Program-made: the position numbers and the translations under genes | Part shown: piece by piece, positions 7,104 through 14,773 of the stretch | How positions within the stretch are numbered: position 1 is the first letter of the stretch | How the letters are laid out: each line of letters starts with the position of its first letter | Source of the DNA: JADFUZ01 sp034430415 | Lineage (GTDB): Bacteria; Chloroflexota; Dehalococcoidia; GIF9; AB-539-J10 | Direction: 5' to 3' | Length of the DNA: 61,990 bases | NCBI GenBank assembly: GCA_034430415.1 | Contig: DAOUEN010000069.1 | Location: 1 to 61,990, forward strand | Notes under the pieces: generated by a model | What the model saw: the letters and a program-made list of their open reading frames with translations, nothing else | The model's database searches: none | Told to the model about the DNA's origin: nothing

Positions 7104-7105
7104 AC

Positions 7106-7276
7106 ATGGCCAAGAAGAAAGGGGATCTACGCACGATTATTCATCTGGCGTGTAGTCAATGTCGCGAAAGAACGTATACCAGCACCAAGAACAAGAAGAA
7201 CGACCCTCAGAAACTGGAACTGAAGAAGTACTGCCCTAATTGCCATACTCATACTCTACATCGAGAAGCGAAATAG
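7106..7276 (+). CDS. rpmG: 50S ribosomal protein L33
   Basis: A 56-residue protein, ATG two bases after the tuf stop. It has the zinc-ribbon form of L33 with two Cys pairs (CSQC at about 16-19 and CPNC at 43-46), a basic start MAKKKGDLRT and the family end HTLHREAK. L33 binds 23S rRNA near the E site. The order tuf-rpmG-secE-nusG is conserved in many bacteria. The Cys-containing form is usually zinc-dependent; Cys-free forms replace it under zinc shortage in some species, but only this form is seen here. Confidence 0.95.
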   Translation: MAKKKGDLRTIIHLACSQCRERTYTSTKNKKNDPQKLELKKYCPNCHTHTLHREAK

Positions 7277-7279
7277 TAC

Positions 7280-7522
7280 ATGACGAGCCGTGCCAAGAAG
7301 GCCAAGGCCGCCAAGCCTGTAGCTGTCCCAAGCAAGAAGAGGTCAAGGCTGAGTTTCTTCCCTGAAGCTATTGGAGAGCTCAGAAAGGCACGCTGGCCGA
7401 CAAGACAAGAGGCGACAAGACTGAGCATCATGGTTTTTGTCGTGTGCACCTTCGTGGGAGCAATGCTGGCTGTTATAGACTACGGGTTCACCAAAGTTCT
7501 CTATTTGGTCCTAGGCGGTTGA
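7280..7522 (+). CDS. secE: preprotein translocase subunit SecE
   Basis: An 80-residue SecE, the small clamp around SecY in the Sec channel. The cytosolic part is very basic (Lys/Ala-rich to about residue 25), followed by the conserved amphipathic helix FFPEAIGELRKARWPTRQEA and a single membrane helix (about residues 49-72). The ATG is three bases after the rpmG stop. Its place before nusG is the standard bacterial order. Confidence 0.95.
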   Translation: MTSRAKKAKAAKPVAVPSKKRSRLSFFPEAIGELRKARWPTRQEATRLSIMVFVVCTFVGAMLAVIDYGFTKVLYLVLGG

Positions 7523-7525
7523 TGG

Positions 7526-8056
7526 ATGACGACTGATGGTCACTGGTACCTGTTGTATGTATCTTCAGGACATGAAGATCGAGCGCAAAGGAACCTGAAG
7601 CATCGTATAAAATACATGGACGCGGGGGACAAGATCTTCGACGTAGTGGTACCCAAGACCAACGAGATTGAAATCAAAGGCGGAAAACGACGCACGGTAA
7701 GCAGGAAAGCATTCCCCGGTTACATCATGGTACATATGGACTTGGATGAACATACTTGGGACATAGTCCGCAACACGCCCGGTGTTGCCGGCTTTGTCAG
7801 CACCGGTCTCAAGCCAGTGCCTCTGGCTGAAGATGAGGCAAATACCATCCTGAAGCGAATGGAGGAGATTCCCAGTGAGGTCAGTGTGGCTTTCAAGAAG
7901 GGGGATAGCGTGCGTGTGACGAGTGGGCCTTTTATTGACTTCATTGGGAAGATCGAGGAAGTCAACATGGACAAGGGGAAAGCAGTTGTGTCCTTGTCCC
8001 TTTTCGGCCGAGAAACACCCGTGGAACTGGATTTCCTGACGGTGGAGAAGATATAG
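7526..8056 (+). CDS. nusG: transcription termination/antitermination factor NusG
   Basis: Binds RNA polymerase, modulates pausing and links it with Rho or the ribosome. The 176 residues hold an NGN domain (WYLLYVSSGHEDRAQRNL at the start, FPGYIMVHMDLDE in the middle, NTPGVAGFV) and a C-terminal KOW domain (KKGDSVRVTSGPFIDFIGKI, about 126-145). The start is an ATG after the short gap from secE; a second in-frame ATG lies just upstream, so the exact first residue is uncertain. It is the fourth gene of the tuf transcript. Confidence 0.97.
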   Translation: MTTDGHWYLLYVSSGHEDRAQRNLKHRIKYMDAGDKIFDVVVPKTNEIEIKGGKRRTVSRKAFPGYIMVHMDLDEHTWDIVRNTPGVAGFVSTGLKPVPLAEDEANTILKRMEEIPSEVSVAFKKGDSVRVTSGPFIDFIGKIEEVNMDKGKAVVSLSLFGRETPVELDFLTVEKI

Positions 8057-8091
8057 CATAATTCTCCGAGCAGTTAGGGAGGCGTTGCAAC

Positions 8092-8541
8092 ATGGCCAAG
8101 AAAGTTAAGACCATCATCAAGCTACAAATACCAGCGGGGAAGGCTACCCCGGCACCACCTATCGGGCCTGCCTTAGGACAACATGGTGTAAATATCATGG
8201 CATTCTGCAAGGAGTATAATGGCCGAACCGCTTCCCAGGACGGATTTATCGTTCCGGCCGAAATAACCGTCTACGTGGATCGATCATTTACTTTTGTGAC
8301 GAAGATGCCTCCTGTCTCCGACTTGCTGCGCCGCACGCTGGGAGTGGAAAAGGGCAGTGGCAACGCCAAGCAGGAGAAAATAGGGAGACTATCTAGGGAC
8401 AAAATCCGGGAGATCGCTCAGACCAAGATGAAGGATCTCAATACCGCAGACATCAATATGGCGACGAGGATCATCGAGGGCACATGCCGTAGCATGGGAG
8501 TGGAGGTAGAACAGGCTAGTAGCGGGGGCGAGAGTACATAG
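8092..8541 (+). CDS. rplK: 50S ribosomal protein L11
   Basis: 149 residues with the L11 start KTIIKLQIPAGKATPAPPIGPALGQ (in two conserved blocks) and the C-terminal rRNA-binding domain (GSGNAKQEKIG, then the helix KIREIAQTKMKDLNT). L11 forms the GTPase-associated centre with 23S rRNA. GGGAGG precedes the ATG by nine bases. It is followed 22 bases later by rplA, the classic pair that L1 regulates by feedback in other bacteria. Confidence 0.97.
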   Translation: MAKKVKTIIKLQIPAGKATPAPPIGPALGQHGVNIMAFCKEYNGRTASQDGFIVPAEITVYVDRSFTFVTKMPPVSDLLRRTLGVEKGSGNAKQEKIGRLSRDKIREIAQTKMKDLNTADINMATRIIEGTCRSMGVEVEQASSGGEST

Positions 8542-8563
8542 GGAGTCGCCAAGAGGCAGATAG

Positions 8564-9274
8564 ATGACAAGACACGGCAAGAAGTATCAGGAAGCCAACA
8601 AGCTTATCGATAGGTCGAGAGCTTACTCTCCAGAAGAGGCAATCGAGTTGACGAAGCAGATTGCCTATGCGAGCTTTGACGAGACTGTCGAACTGCATCT
8701 CAAGATGGGTGTCAACCCGCGGAGTGCTGATCAGCAGGTACGCGGCGTAGCGCTGTTGCCTCATGGTTTGGGAAAGACAATCCGCGTGCTCGTTTTTGCT
8801 CAAGGAGAGCCAATGAAACTGGCAGAGGAGGCTGGAGCTAACTACGTCGGTGGAGATGAGCTCATCAAGCAGATCGAGGATGGCTGGGTGGAGTTCGACG
8901 TGGCCATGGCCACCTCTGACATGATGCCGAAAGTAGCCAAGCTCGGCCGCATCCTGGGAAGGCGAGGACTGATGCCTAATCCGAAATCCGGTACTGTGGT
9001 GCCGCCTCAGGATATACCAAGGGCTATAAAGGAAGCACGCCAGGGGAGAGCGGAATTCCGGCTTGACAGAACAGCTATCATTCATCTGCCTATAGGGAAG
9101 GTTAGCTTTGAGAACGATAAGCTTGTGGATAACTTGGGAGCAGTGATCGAGGCCATAGTCAAAGCCAAGCCCAGCGGCGCCAAAGGGCAATATATCAAGA
9201 GCATCTCGCTCTGTAGCACTATGGGCGCAGGATTGAAAGTGGACGTCAGATCAGCACTTGCCTTGGCTGCTTAG
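8564..9274 (+). CDS. rplA: 50S ribosomal protein L1
   Basis: 236 residues, the family's normal length. Conserved blocks are present: ELHLKMGVNPRSADQQVRG, GRRGLMPNPKSGTV (about 128-142) and the late helix DNLGAVIEAIVKAKPSGAKG. L1 forms the mobile L1 stalk and in many bacteria represses its own rplKA message. After it comes a 183-base gap with an L10-type leader. Confidence 0.97.
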   Translation: MTRHGKKYQEANKLIDRSRAYSPEEAIELTKQIAYASFDETVELHLKMGVNPRSADQQVRGVALLPHGLGKTIRVLVFAQGEPMKLAEEAGANYVGGDELIKQIEDGWVEFDVAMATSDMMPKVAKLGRILGRRGLMPNPKSGTVVPPQDIPRAIKEARQGRAEFRLDRTAIIHLPIGKVSFENDKLVDNLGAVIEAIVKAKPSGAKGQYIKSISLCSTMGAGLKVDVRSALALAA

Positions 9275-9290
9275 CTGATGCGTAGACTGT

Positions 9291-9296
9291 TATAAT
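9291..9296 (+). promoter_or_regulatory. -10 element before the L10 leader
   Basis: TGTTATAAT is an extended -10 with a consensus TATAAT, seventeen bases after the rplA stop codon. No good -35 is visible at 16-18 bases. It would give rplJL a separate transcript starting near 9303 with the whole leader. Confidence 0.55.
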
Positions 9297-9302
9297 ATAA
9301 GT

Positions 9303-9457
9303 ACCATATTGCGCCAATGACGGCAGGCACCACCCCACATTAGACATGGGGTAGGGGGGCATAGCTGCTCTCCGAAAGTGTTTAAAAGTCCAGCCTGCTC
9401 AGGCACCATGTAACCCTGTGTCATTGGCACAGGGATTGTTATTATTAAGGTGGTCAT
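9303..9457 (+). promoter_or_regulatory. L10-type ribosomal protein leader with attenuator
   Basis: The leader of rplJ can form long-range stems: GCCAATGA (9313-9320) with TCATTGGC (9421-9428), and GCAGGC (9323-9328) with GCCTGC (9393-9398), with a CCCCA/TGGGG hairpin inside. This resembles the L10 leader bound by the L10(L12)4 complex. A competing hairpin CCCTGTG/CACAGGG (9414-9434), followed by ATTGTTATTATT, looks like an intrinsic terminator. It uses bases 9421-9428 as loop and first stem base, so it is exclusive with the outer stem. This suggests feedback control by attenuation. Confidence 0.65.
9414..9445 (+). terminator. attenuator hairpin in the rplJ leader
   Basis: A 7-pair stem CCCTGTG/CACAGGG with a 7-base loop, followed by a T-rich stretch (ATTGTTATTATT). 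It lies 24 bases before rplJ and competes with the outer leader stem. Confidence 0.55.
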
Positions 9458-9979
9458 ATGCTAAGAGAGAGAAAAACGCAAATCGTCGCTCAACTGGCGG
9501 ACAGCTTGTCTCGAAGTAGGGTTGTTATCGCCACCAGCTATCAAGGCCTTACAGCAAAGGAACTGGCTAGCTTCCGATGGACCCTGGCCGATGCGGCAAT
9601 CGAGTGTCGTGTGGTCAAGAACACCTTGGTTCGCCTGGCCGCACAAAGTGTTGGCATGGAACGAATCATGAACATCGTTGATGGCCCTACGGCTCTGGCG
9701 TTTGGCTACGATGACGCTGCTCACGCCGCGAAGACCATCAGCCAATGCATTAGGTCCAGGGAATCTGCGGTGGGAATTAAGGGAGGTCTGCTGGGAGAGC
9801 GCGTCCTGAACCCCCAGGAGGTGATGACGCTGGCCAGCTTACCACCCAGGGAAATGCTCATATCCCAATTGGCAAGTCAGTTCCAGGCTCCCATAAGGCG
9901 TTTGCACAATGCCCTGAGCTTCCCTCTGCAGGGCCTGAGAAACGTCTTGGAGGCCAGGATTCAAGAACTCGCTGAATAG
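9458..9979 (+). CDS. rplJ: 50S ribosomal protein L10
   Basis: 173 residues; the N-terminal rRNA-binding domain starts RERKTQIVAQLADSLSRS and holds the YQGLTAKELASFR block, and the C-terminal helix (residues about 135-173) would carry the L7/L12 dimers. The start is an ATG with AAGG eight bases upstream. It follows its own structured leader and precedes rplL by 15 bases. Confidence 0.97.
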   Translation: MLRERKTQIVAQLADSLSRSRVVIATSYQGLTAKELASFRWTLADAAIECRVVKNTLVRLAAQSVGMERIMNIVDGPTALAFGYDDAAHAAKTISQCIRSRESAVGIKGGLLGERVLNPQEVMTLASLPPREMLISQLASQFQAPIRRLHNALSFPLQGLRNVLEARIQELAE

Positions 9980-9994
9980 AACAAGGAGGTTATC

Positions 9995-10459
9995 ATGTCA
10001 CCCAAAGAAGAGACAAAGGCCGTCAAGGAAGAGAAGAAGCCTGCCAAGGCCAAGGCAACGAAGGAGTCCAGATCAATGACCAAGGAGGAAATCCTTACCG
10101 CAGTCAAGAGCATGACGGTGATGGATCTTGCTGATTTGGTCAAGGCTCTCGAAGAGGAATTTGGGGTGAGCGCTGCTCCTGTGGCTGTGACAGCAGCTGC
10201 GCCTACTGCAACGCCCGCGGAGGTGGCAGAAGAGGCTCCCGAGGAACAAACGGAATTCACAGTAACACTCAAGGCCATTGGGGAAAAGAAGATCGATGTG
10301 ATCAAGGCGGTACGCGAGGTGACCGATTTGGGGTTGAAGCAGGCCAAGGACTTGGTGGAGGCGGCTCCGCAGGCTGTCAGAGAGAGCATCTCCAAGGAGG
10401 AAGCAGCTACCATAAAGCAGAAGCTTGAAGCTGCTGGAGCGACTATCGAGATCAAGTAG
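9995..10459 (+). CDS. rplL: 50S ribosomal protein L7/L12, N-terminally extended
   Basis: Forms the ribosomal stalk that recruits translation GTPases. The standard protein begins at about residue 28 (MTKEEILTAVKSMTVMDLADLVKALEEEFG), followed by an Ala/Pro/Glu hinge and the C-terminal domain (FTVTLKAIGEKKIDVIKAVREVT to the end). Before it is a Lys/Glu/Ala-rich extension of 27 residues, so the total is 154 rather than about 125. Both starts are supported: the ATG at 9995 has AAGGAGG six bases upstream; the ATG at 10076 has AAGGAG about nine bases upstream. The first is stronger. Either one form or both could be made. Confidence 0.95.
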   Translation: MSPKEETKAVKEEKKPAKAKATKESRSMTKEEILTAVKSMTVMDLADLVKALEEEFGVSAAPVAVTAAAPTATPAEVAEEAPEEQTEFTVTLKAIGEKKIDVIKAVREVTDLGLKQAKDLVEAAPQAVRESISKEEAATIKQKLEAAGATIEIK

Positions 10460-10503
10460 CGAGGTTCAGAGATCAGAACCACTCGTGAGGTGTGGTGGAG
10501 GAA

Positions 10504-10764
10504 ATGCCGTTTGCTGCTTGGCAGGCTATCCTTGGGCTGGGTTTGTTCTTCGTTCTCATGGGTATCGCCTTCGTATCTTGGAATAGGAAGGAGGCGCGGA
10601 CATATTACACCTCTTTGGCAAGCCGAAGGGATGTCAAGGAGTTCATTACTCATGAGCCGAAGCGTCCCTGGCTAGGAGCCTGGGGGATTGGGGGGAAGAT
10701 ATCTCTCGTTATTGGCGGCATGTTGTTAGGCACCGCCGTGGTTCTGTGGCTCGTTTTCTTCTAA
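10504..10764 (+). CDS. small membrane protein, unknown
   Basis: About 86 residues, starting at ATG 10504 after GGAGGAA (an in-frame GTG at 10492 is also possible). Two membrane helices are seen: FAAWQAILGLGLFFVLMGIAF at the start and ISLVIGGMLLGTAVVLWLVFF at the end, joined by about 40 polar, basic residues (WNRKEARTYY to HEPKRPW). Both ends would lie on the same side. It is the last gene of the ribosomal run, 44 bases after rplL, and ends three bases before the convergent comM. I do not recognise a family. Confidence 0.7.
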   Translation: MPFAAWQAILGLGLFFVLMGIAFVSWNRKEARTYYTSLASRRDVKEFITHEPKRPWLGAWGIGGKISLVIGGMLLGTAVVLWLVFF

Positions 10765-10767
10765 CGT

Positions 10768-12288
10768 TCAGAGGATTTCTTTGTGGCGGTACTGCAACGC
10801 TTCAGCCACATGGTACGCCTGGATGATGTCACTGCCTTCAAGATCGGCGATCGTCCGAGAGAGCTTTAGAACGCGGTGAAAGGCACGAGCCGTAAGGTGA
10901 AGCTGTTTCATAGCGGCACGAAGTAGGCTTTGTGCTGGTGGCTCGACCACACACAAATCTCTCACTTCCTTGGCTGTCATGTCAGCATTACATCTCAGGC
11001 CTGTGCCCTGAAAACGTTCAGTCTGTATGGCGTGAGCTACCTCGACCCTCCTGTGAACCTCCGCTGAGGTATCGACAGGCATGTTTTCAGTGAGCTTCTC
11101 ATAGTCAACATGGGGGACATCAACGAACACATCAATACGATCGAGCAGTGGTCCGCTTATTCTCTTGTGGTACCGAGAGATTTCCGCTGCTGAGCACTTG
11201 CATTCCCTGAACGGGTCGCCGTAGTAGCCACAGGGACAGGGATTCATAGCTGCCGTCAACATGAAGCTGGCAGGAAAGGTCGCACTGCCGCGGGCACGGC
11301 TCACAGTAACAGTCCTGTCTTCTATTGGCTGGCGTAGCGATTCGAGGATTGCATGGCCAAATTCGGGGAACTCATCGAGGAAAAGAACGCCATGGTGGCT
11401 CAGGCTTATCTCACCAGGTCGTGGCCATTGTCCGCCTCCTACCAAGCCGGCCTGAGAAATGGTGTAGTGGGGGGCGCGAAAGGGCCGCTCCCTCATCACC
11501 GGGGAATCTGGCGGCAACAGCCCGCTTACGCTGTAGATCTTGGTGACCTCAATGGCCTCTTCCATGGTTAGTTGAGGCAGTATTGAGGGCAAGGAACGAG
11601 CCAGCATGGTCTTCCCACTTCCTGGTGGTCCACACATCAGCATGTTGTGCCTTCCGGCTGCCGCTACCTCTAGAGCTCTCTTGGCATGCTCCTGACCTTT
11701 GATGTAAGCGAGGTCGAAGCCATACTGGCGGTGAGGCTCCTGATACCAGTCAATGTCGCTGTGGTACTCTGGGATGAGCACTTCACCCATAAGGTGTACA
11801 GCTAGTTGTGTCAAGGACTCTGTAGGGAATATCTGGACGCCATGGACTAAACTTGCTTCCTTGGCATCGTCATACGGAACGAATAGGGTCGGCAAGCCTT
11901 TCTCATGAGCCAGAGCGACCATCGGCAATACGCCATTGGTGTGCCGGAGCTTGCCATCCAGAGATAGCTCTCCCAGGAATACGGTGTGGGAAACGTCAGC
12001 AGCTAACTGTCCTGAGCTTGCCAGTATGCCTACGGCCATGGGTAAGTCATAGGCAGGGCCTTCCTTCTTTAGGTCCGCAGGCGCCAGGTTGACGGTGATG
12101 CGTCTAGTGGGGAACTTGTATCCGGAGTTTCTTATGGCCGACCTTACCCTCTCTCTGGCTTCCTGAACCGCTTTGTCCGGCAGACCCACAATGGTGAATG
12201 ACGGTAACCCAGGGGATATGTCAACCTCTACCTCCACCAAGGCTCCCTCCAATCCGACAACAGCGCAGCTAACGACCTTGGCTAGCAT
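10768..12288 (-). CDS. comM: YifB/ComM family Mg-chelatase-like ATPase
   Basis: 506-residue AAA+ protein. It has the N-terminal ChlI-like Lon-fold domain (residues 1-165, start MLAKVVSCAVVGLEG), the AAA+ module with Walker A GPPGSGKTMLARSL at about 218, Walker B VLFLDEFPEF, and a Cys cluster NPCPCGYYGD / ECKCS near 355-375. ComM is a helicase that extends branch migration during integration of foreign DNA in transformable bacteria; outside those it is widespread with an unclear role. The -10 box TATAAT (12298-12303, extended TGC) lies nine bases before the ATG, so the mRNA is probably leaderless; no Shine-Dalgarno is seen. It is downstream of acpS on the same strand. Confidence 0.95.
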   Translation of the reverse strand: MLAKVVSCAVVGLEGALVEVEVDISPGLPSFTIVGLPDKAVQEARERVRSAIRNSGYKFPTRRITVNLAPADLKKEGPAYDLPMAVGILASSGQLAADVSHTVFLGELSLDGKLRHTNGVLPMVALAHEKGLPTLFVPYDDAKEASLVHGVQIFPTESLTQLAVHLMGEVLIPEYHSDIDWYQEPHRQYGFDLAYIKGQEHAKRALEVAAAGRHNMLMCGPPGSGKTMLARSLPSILPQLTMEEAIEVTKIYSVSGLLPPDSPVMRERPFRAPHYTISQAGLVGGGQWPRPGEISLSHHGVLFLDEFPEFGHAILESLRQPIEDRTVTVSRARGSATFPASFMLTAAMNPCPCGYYGDPFRECKCSAAEISRYHKRISGPLLDRIDVFVDVPHVDYEKLTENMPVDTSAEVHRRVEVAHAIQTERFQGTGLRCNADMTAKEVRDLCVVEPPAQSLLRAAMKQLHLTARAFHRVLKLSRTIADLEGSDIIQAYHVAEALQYRHKEIL

Positions 12289-12297
12289 ATCGGGGGC

Positions 12298-12303
12298 ATT
12301 ATA
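12298..12303 (-). promoter_or_regulatory. -10 element of comM
   Basis: Minus-strand TGCTATAAT, an extended -10 with consensus hexamer, nine bases before the comM ATG. No -35 match. It predicts a transcript start one or two bases before the start codon. Confidence 0.6.
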
Positions 12304-12323
12304 GCAGAGCGCGTCGTGGCCGG

Positions 12324-12683
12324 CTACGCGCCTATAGCTACAGCGATAGCGTACTGTCTGGTATCGGAAAGGCTGATCGAAAAGTCACCCAGCTTGAGGC
12401 TCTCAGCCCTCTCCTTCGCTTTGCCATAGAGGTTCACGCAGGGTTTGCCGTGAGCATCACTCAGGATTTCAATTTCCCGCCATGCGACACCTCTAGCGCC
12501 TGTGCCCAGGGCTTTCATTACTGCTTCCTTGCCAGCAAACCGAGAGGCCAATGATGAGATTCTACCCTGGTAGCTCTCTAGCTCAGCTTCAGTGTATACC
12601 CGGCTAAGAAATCGCTCACCCCATTGCTTGACTGCCGATTCAATGCGCCCTATTTCCACCATGTCGATGCCAATAGACGTCAC
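12324..12683 (-). CDS. acpS: holo-[acyl-carrier-protein] synthase
   Basis: Transfers 4'-phosphopantetheine from CoA to acyl carrier protein for fatty acid synthesis. 119 residues, normal for the family. The metal-binding start is IGIDMVEIGRIE (Asp at about 7), and the second site is SRFAGKEAVMKALGTG (Glu at about 53). The late motif ISLSDTRQYAIAVA has Asp where many relatives have His, a known family variant. The GTG start has GGGGAG eight bases upstream. comM follows 35 bases later with its own -10 box. Confidence 0.95.
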   Translation of the reverse strand: MTSIGIDMVEIGRIESAVKQWGERFLSRVYTEAELESYQGRISSLASRFAGKEAVMKALGTGARGVAWREIEILSDAHGKPCVNLYGKAKERAESLKLGDFSISLSDTRQYAIAVAIGA

Positions 12684-13541
12684 GTTACCAACTCCCCAGG
12701 TGCATTTCTAGTAAGTGCCTGGCTAAAAACATCAGCCGAGAACACAAGCCAAGGAAACACAGTCATGAATGCCGAGGCGATCATCACTGAAGCCGGCGAT
12801 CGACAACACATCAATCATGTAGTCCAACCCTGGCTACACTCGGCCGCGAAGGACAATGGCCTCGGCTATTCCAGCCAACCTAACCCTGTATGTAGAGATC
12901 AGCTAAAGAACTGTATGTAGCCCATCACAAGGGTGAACAGGATGAATGAAGCCTCACCTACTCGCCAGGTGCTCTCTCTTGCATCCTACAACCTTCTAGC
13001 TTCTTGATGGACCATATTACGCGGATATGTTGCCTAATATAGATAGTTGTAGATGCATGTGTCAATACATCTGCTAAACGACTGCGTGTCTTTCACAACC
13101 GATACCAGGCAGACACAGATGGTACCTCATCCGTTTGCGAGGCAACACCAATTCAGATACCCAGTTAGCTGCAATCCCGCAGGCAGCTACCCCACGGTGG
13201 CGCTCCTCCACTTCACACATGCCTGTTCTTCCATCCCTGGGCAATCCTGTAATCAAGCCATGCATTCACCAACAGCTCCAACTAAGAGTGGCGATACACC
13301 TTGCGAGTCCCAAGACCGATGAACTGCAACGCTGTCTACATTGCGCGAAGAGACAGCAAACCCATTGACCAGGAACAACGGCCTAACTATAATGGAATTT
13401 GAGGCCTGCGTGATTGAGCATGCCGAAGAGTATCACTGAGGTCCAGCACTGACACGAAGAACTGAAAAGATGCTGAACCTAGACTTCTGGAAGCCCGGGG
13501 CAAAGGCTAAAGCAAAAGCGTGAACTATTGAGACCCTTCAA
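12684..13541. other. 858-base gap with no supported gene
   Basis: Several open frames exist (for example 12765-12920 and 13053-13322 on plus, 13074-13265 on minus), but none shows a recognisable domain, a Shine-Dalgarno or amphipathic pattern. The base composition is lower in GC than the genes around it. An imperfect palindrome AGATGCAT-6-ATACATCT lies at 13051-13072. The stretch may hold a decayed gene or control region. I see no RNA gene in it. Confidence 0.4.
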
Positions 13542-14657
13542 ATGATACCCTTTAGCATCATTTGTCGTGACTGTGGAAAGGAGACCCAGGAGGATGAGAG
13601 GAAGTGGCGGGATGAGTGTGGGGGTGCCCTTGACATTCTCTTTGATCTTCGCGGGAGGCAGTTCTCGTATCTAATCGACGTAAGAGAGCAAAACCTCAGA
13701 AGATATGCTCAGTTGCTCCCGTTGCAGGGCCTGCCTCCAGTGCACCAGGGCTGGACCCCAATAGCCAAGCGAAGCATCAGCGGAGTTGAGGTCAATTTCA
13801 AACTGGAATACCTGAGCATAGGAGGCTCCTTCAAAGACAGGGGGGCCTACGTTAGTGTAGCCAGAGCCAAGGAACTGGGAGCGAAGGGGATAATCGTGGA
13901 TTCCTCCGGCAATGCCGGGATAGGCTTCTCCCTCATGGGTCTACTTTCCGGGGTAGATGTCTCGGTATTCCTACCGAAACATGCTCCACAAGGAAAGAAG
14001 AACCTCCTGCGGCTCTTCAAGGCCAGTGTACACGAGATTGATGGAGACAGGATGGATGTCAACCGAGCCGCGTTGGCAGCCGAACAAGATGGATTGGCCT
14101 ACGTTGGGCACTGGTGGAACCCCTACTTCATAGAGGGCGTGAAGACCATAGCGTACGAAGCCTATGAGCAGTTGGGCAATGTTGACTTCGTGGTGTCTCC
14201 GGTTGGCAGCGGGACTCTGCTTCTGGGGTTGCACAAGGGCTATGCCGAGCTACGGGAGTTGGGGGCTGTAAACGAGATGCCTACATTTGTTGCAGTTCAA
14301 GCTTATGGCTATTCGGCGATATATGAGGACCTTGGGTGCAAACCACCAGCTTCACCCAGCTCGAAGCTCGCCGATGGCATAGCCATAGCCGATCCTCCGA
14401 GGAGACGCCAGATAACAGACGCCGTAAGAACAACTGGCGGGCACTGCGTGGTAGTCGGGGACGAGGAGATAAGACAGGCGTTAGTGGAACTGATAGAGCT
14501 TGGCTTTGTTGTGGAACCTACAAGCGCAACCGCCTATGCTGCCTTGCAGCAATGCGTCAAAGCAGGGTCTATCAAAGCTGGAACCAGAGTCCTGCTGCCC
14601 TTGACAGGCGCTGGTTTGAAACTGGTTGATGAACTGATAGCACTTACGGCGCGTTGA
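13542..14657 (+). CDS. threonine synthase-like PLP enzyme
   Basis: A fold-type II PLP enzyme of 371 residues. A short N-terminal part has CRDCGKE and DECGG, a zinc-finger-like remnant seen in the threonine synthase subgroup of archaea and some bacteria. The PLP Lys sits in GGSFKDRG (about 99-106), followed by SSGNAGIGFS, the substrate and phosphate loop. The glycine-rich loop GSGTLLLG and the end LLPLTGAGLK are present. Threonine synthase converts O-phosphohomoserine to threonine; cysteate synthase and diaminopropionate-type enzymes are close relatives, so the substrate is not certain. No Shine-Dalgarno lies before the ATG. An aminotransferase follows 116 bases later, which fits aspartate-family amino acid synthesis. 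Confidence 0.75.
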   Translation: MIPFSIICRDCGKETQEDERKWRDECGGALDILFDLRGRQFSYLIDVREQNLRRYAQLLPLQGLPPVHQGWTPIAKRSISGVEVNFKLEYLSIGGSFKDRGAYVSVARAKELGAKGIIVDSSGNAGIGFSLMGLLSGVDVSVFLPKHAPQGKKNLLRLFKASVHEIDGDRMDVNRAALAAEQDGLAYVGHWWNPYFIEGVKTIAYEAYEQLGNVDFVVSPVGSGTLLLGLHKGYAELRELGAVNEMPTFVAVQAYGYSAIYEDLGCKPPASPSSKLADGIAIADPPRRRQITDAVRTTGGHCVVVGDEEIRQALVELIELGFVVEPTSATAYAALQQCVKAGSIKAGTRVLLPLTGAGLKLVDELIALTAR

Positions 14658-14773
14658 CAAGACAACGGTCAACTTTACAGCCTTCCAGCCCTGGTCTCTT
14701 GGTTGAGCAGCGAATTGACTTCTTGACAGGCTCAATGGTATAAGACGTGATTTCACCCTGGAGGTGAGCACAA

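Noticed and set aside
8516..9190. 224-codon open frame antisense to rplA
   Set aside because: rplA is certain on the other strand; the translation has no recognisable pattern.
13053..13322. Open frames in the gene desert (plus 13053-13322, minus 13074-13265)
   Set aside because: No Shine-Dalgarno, no domain, odd composition; not enough to call a gene.
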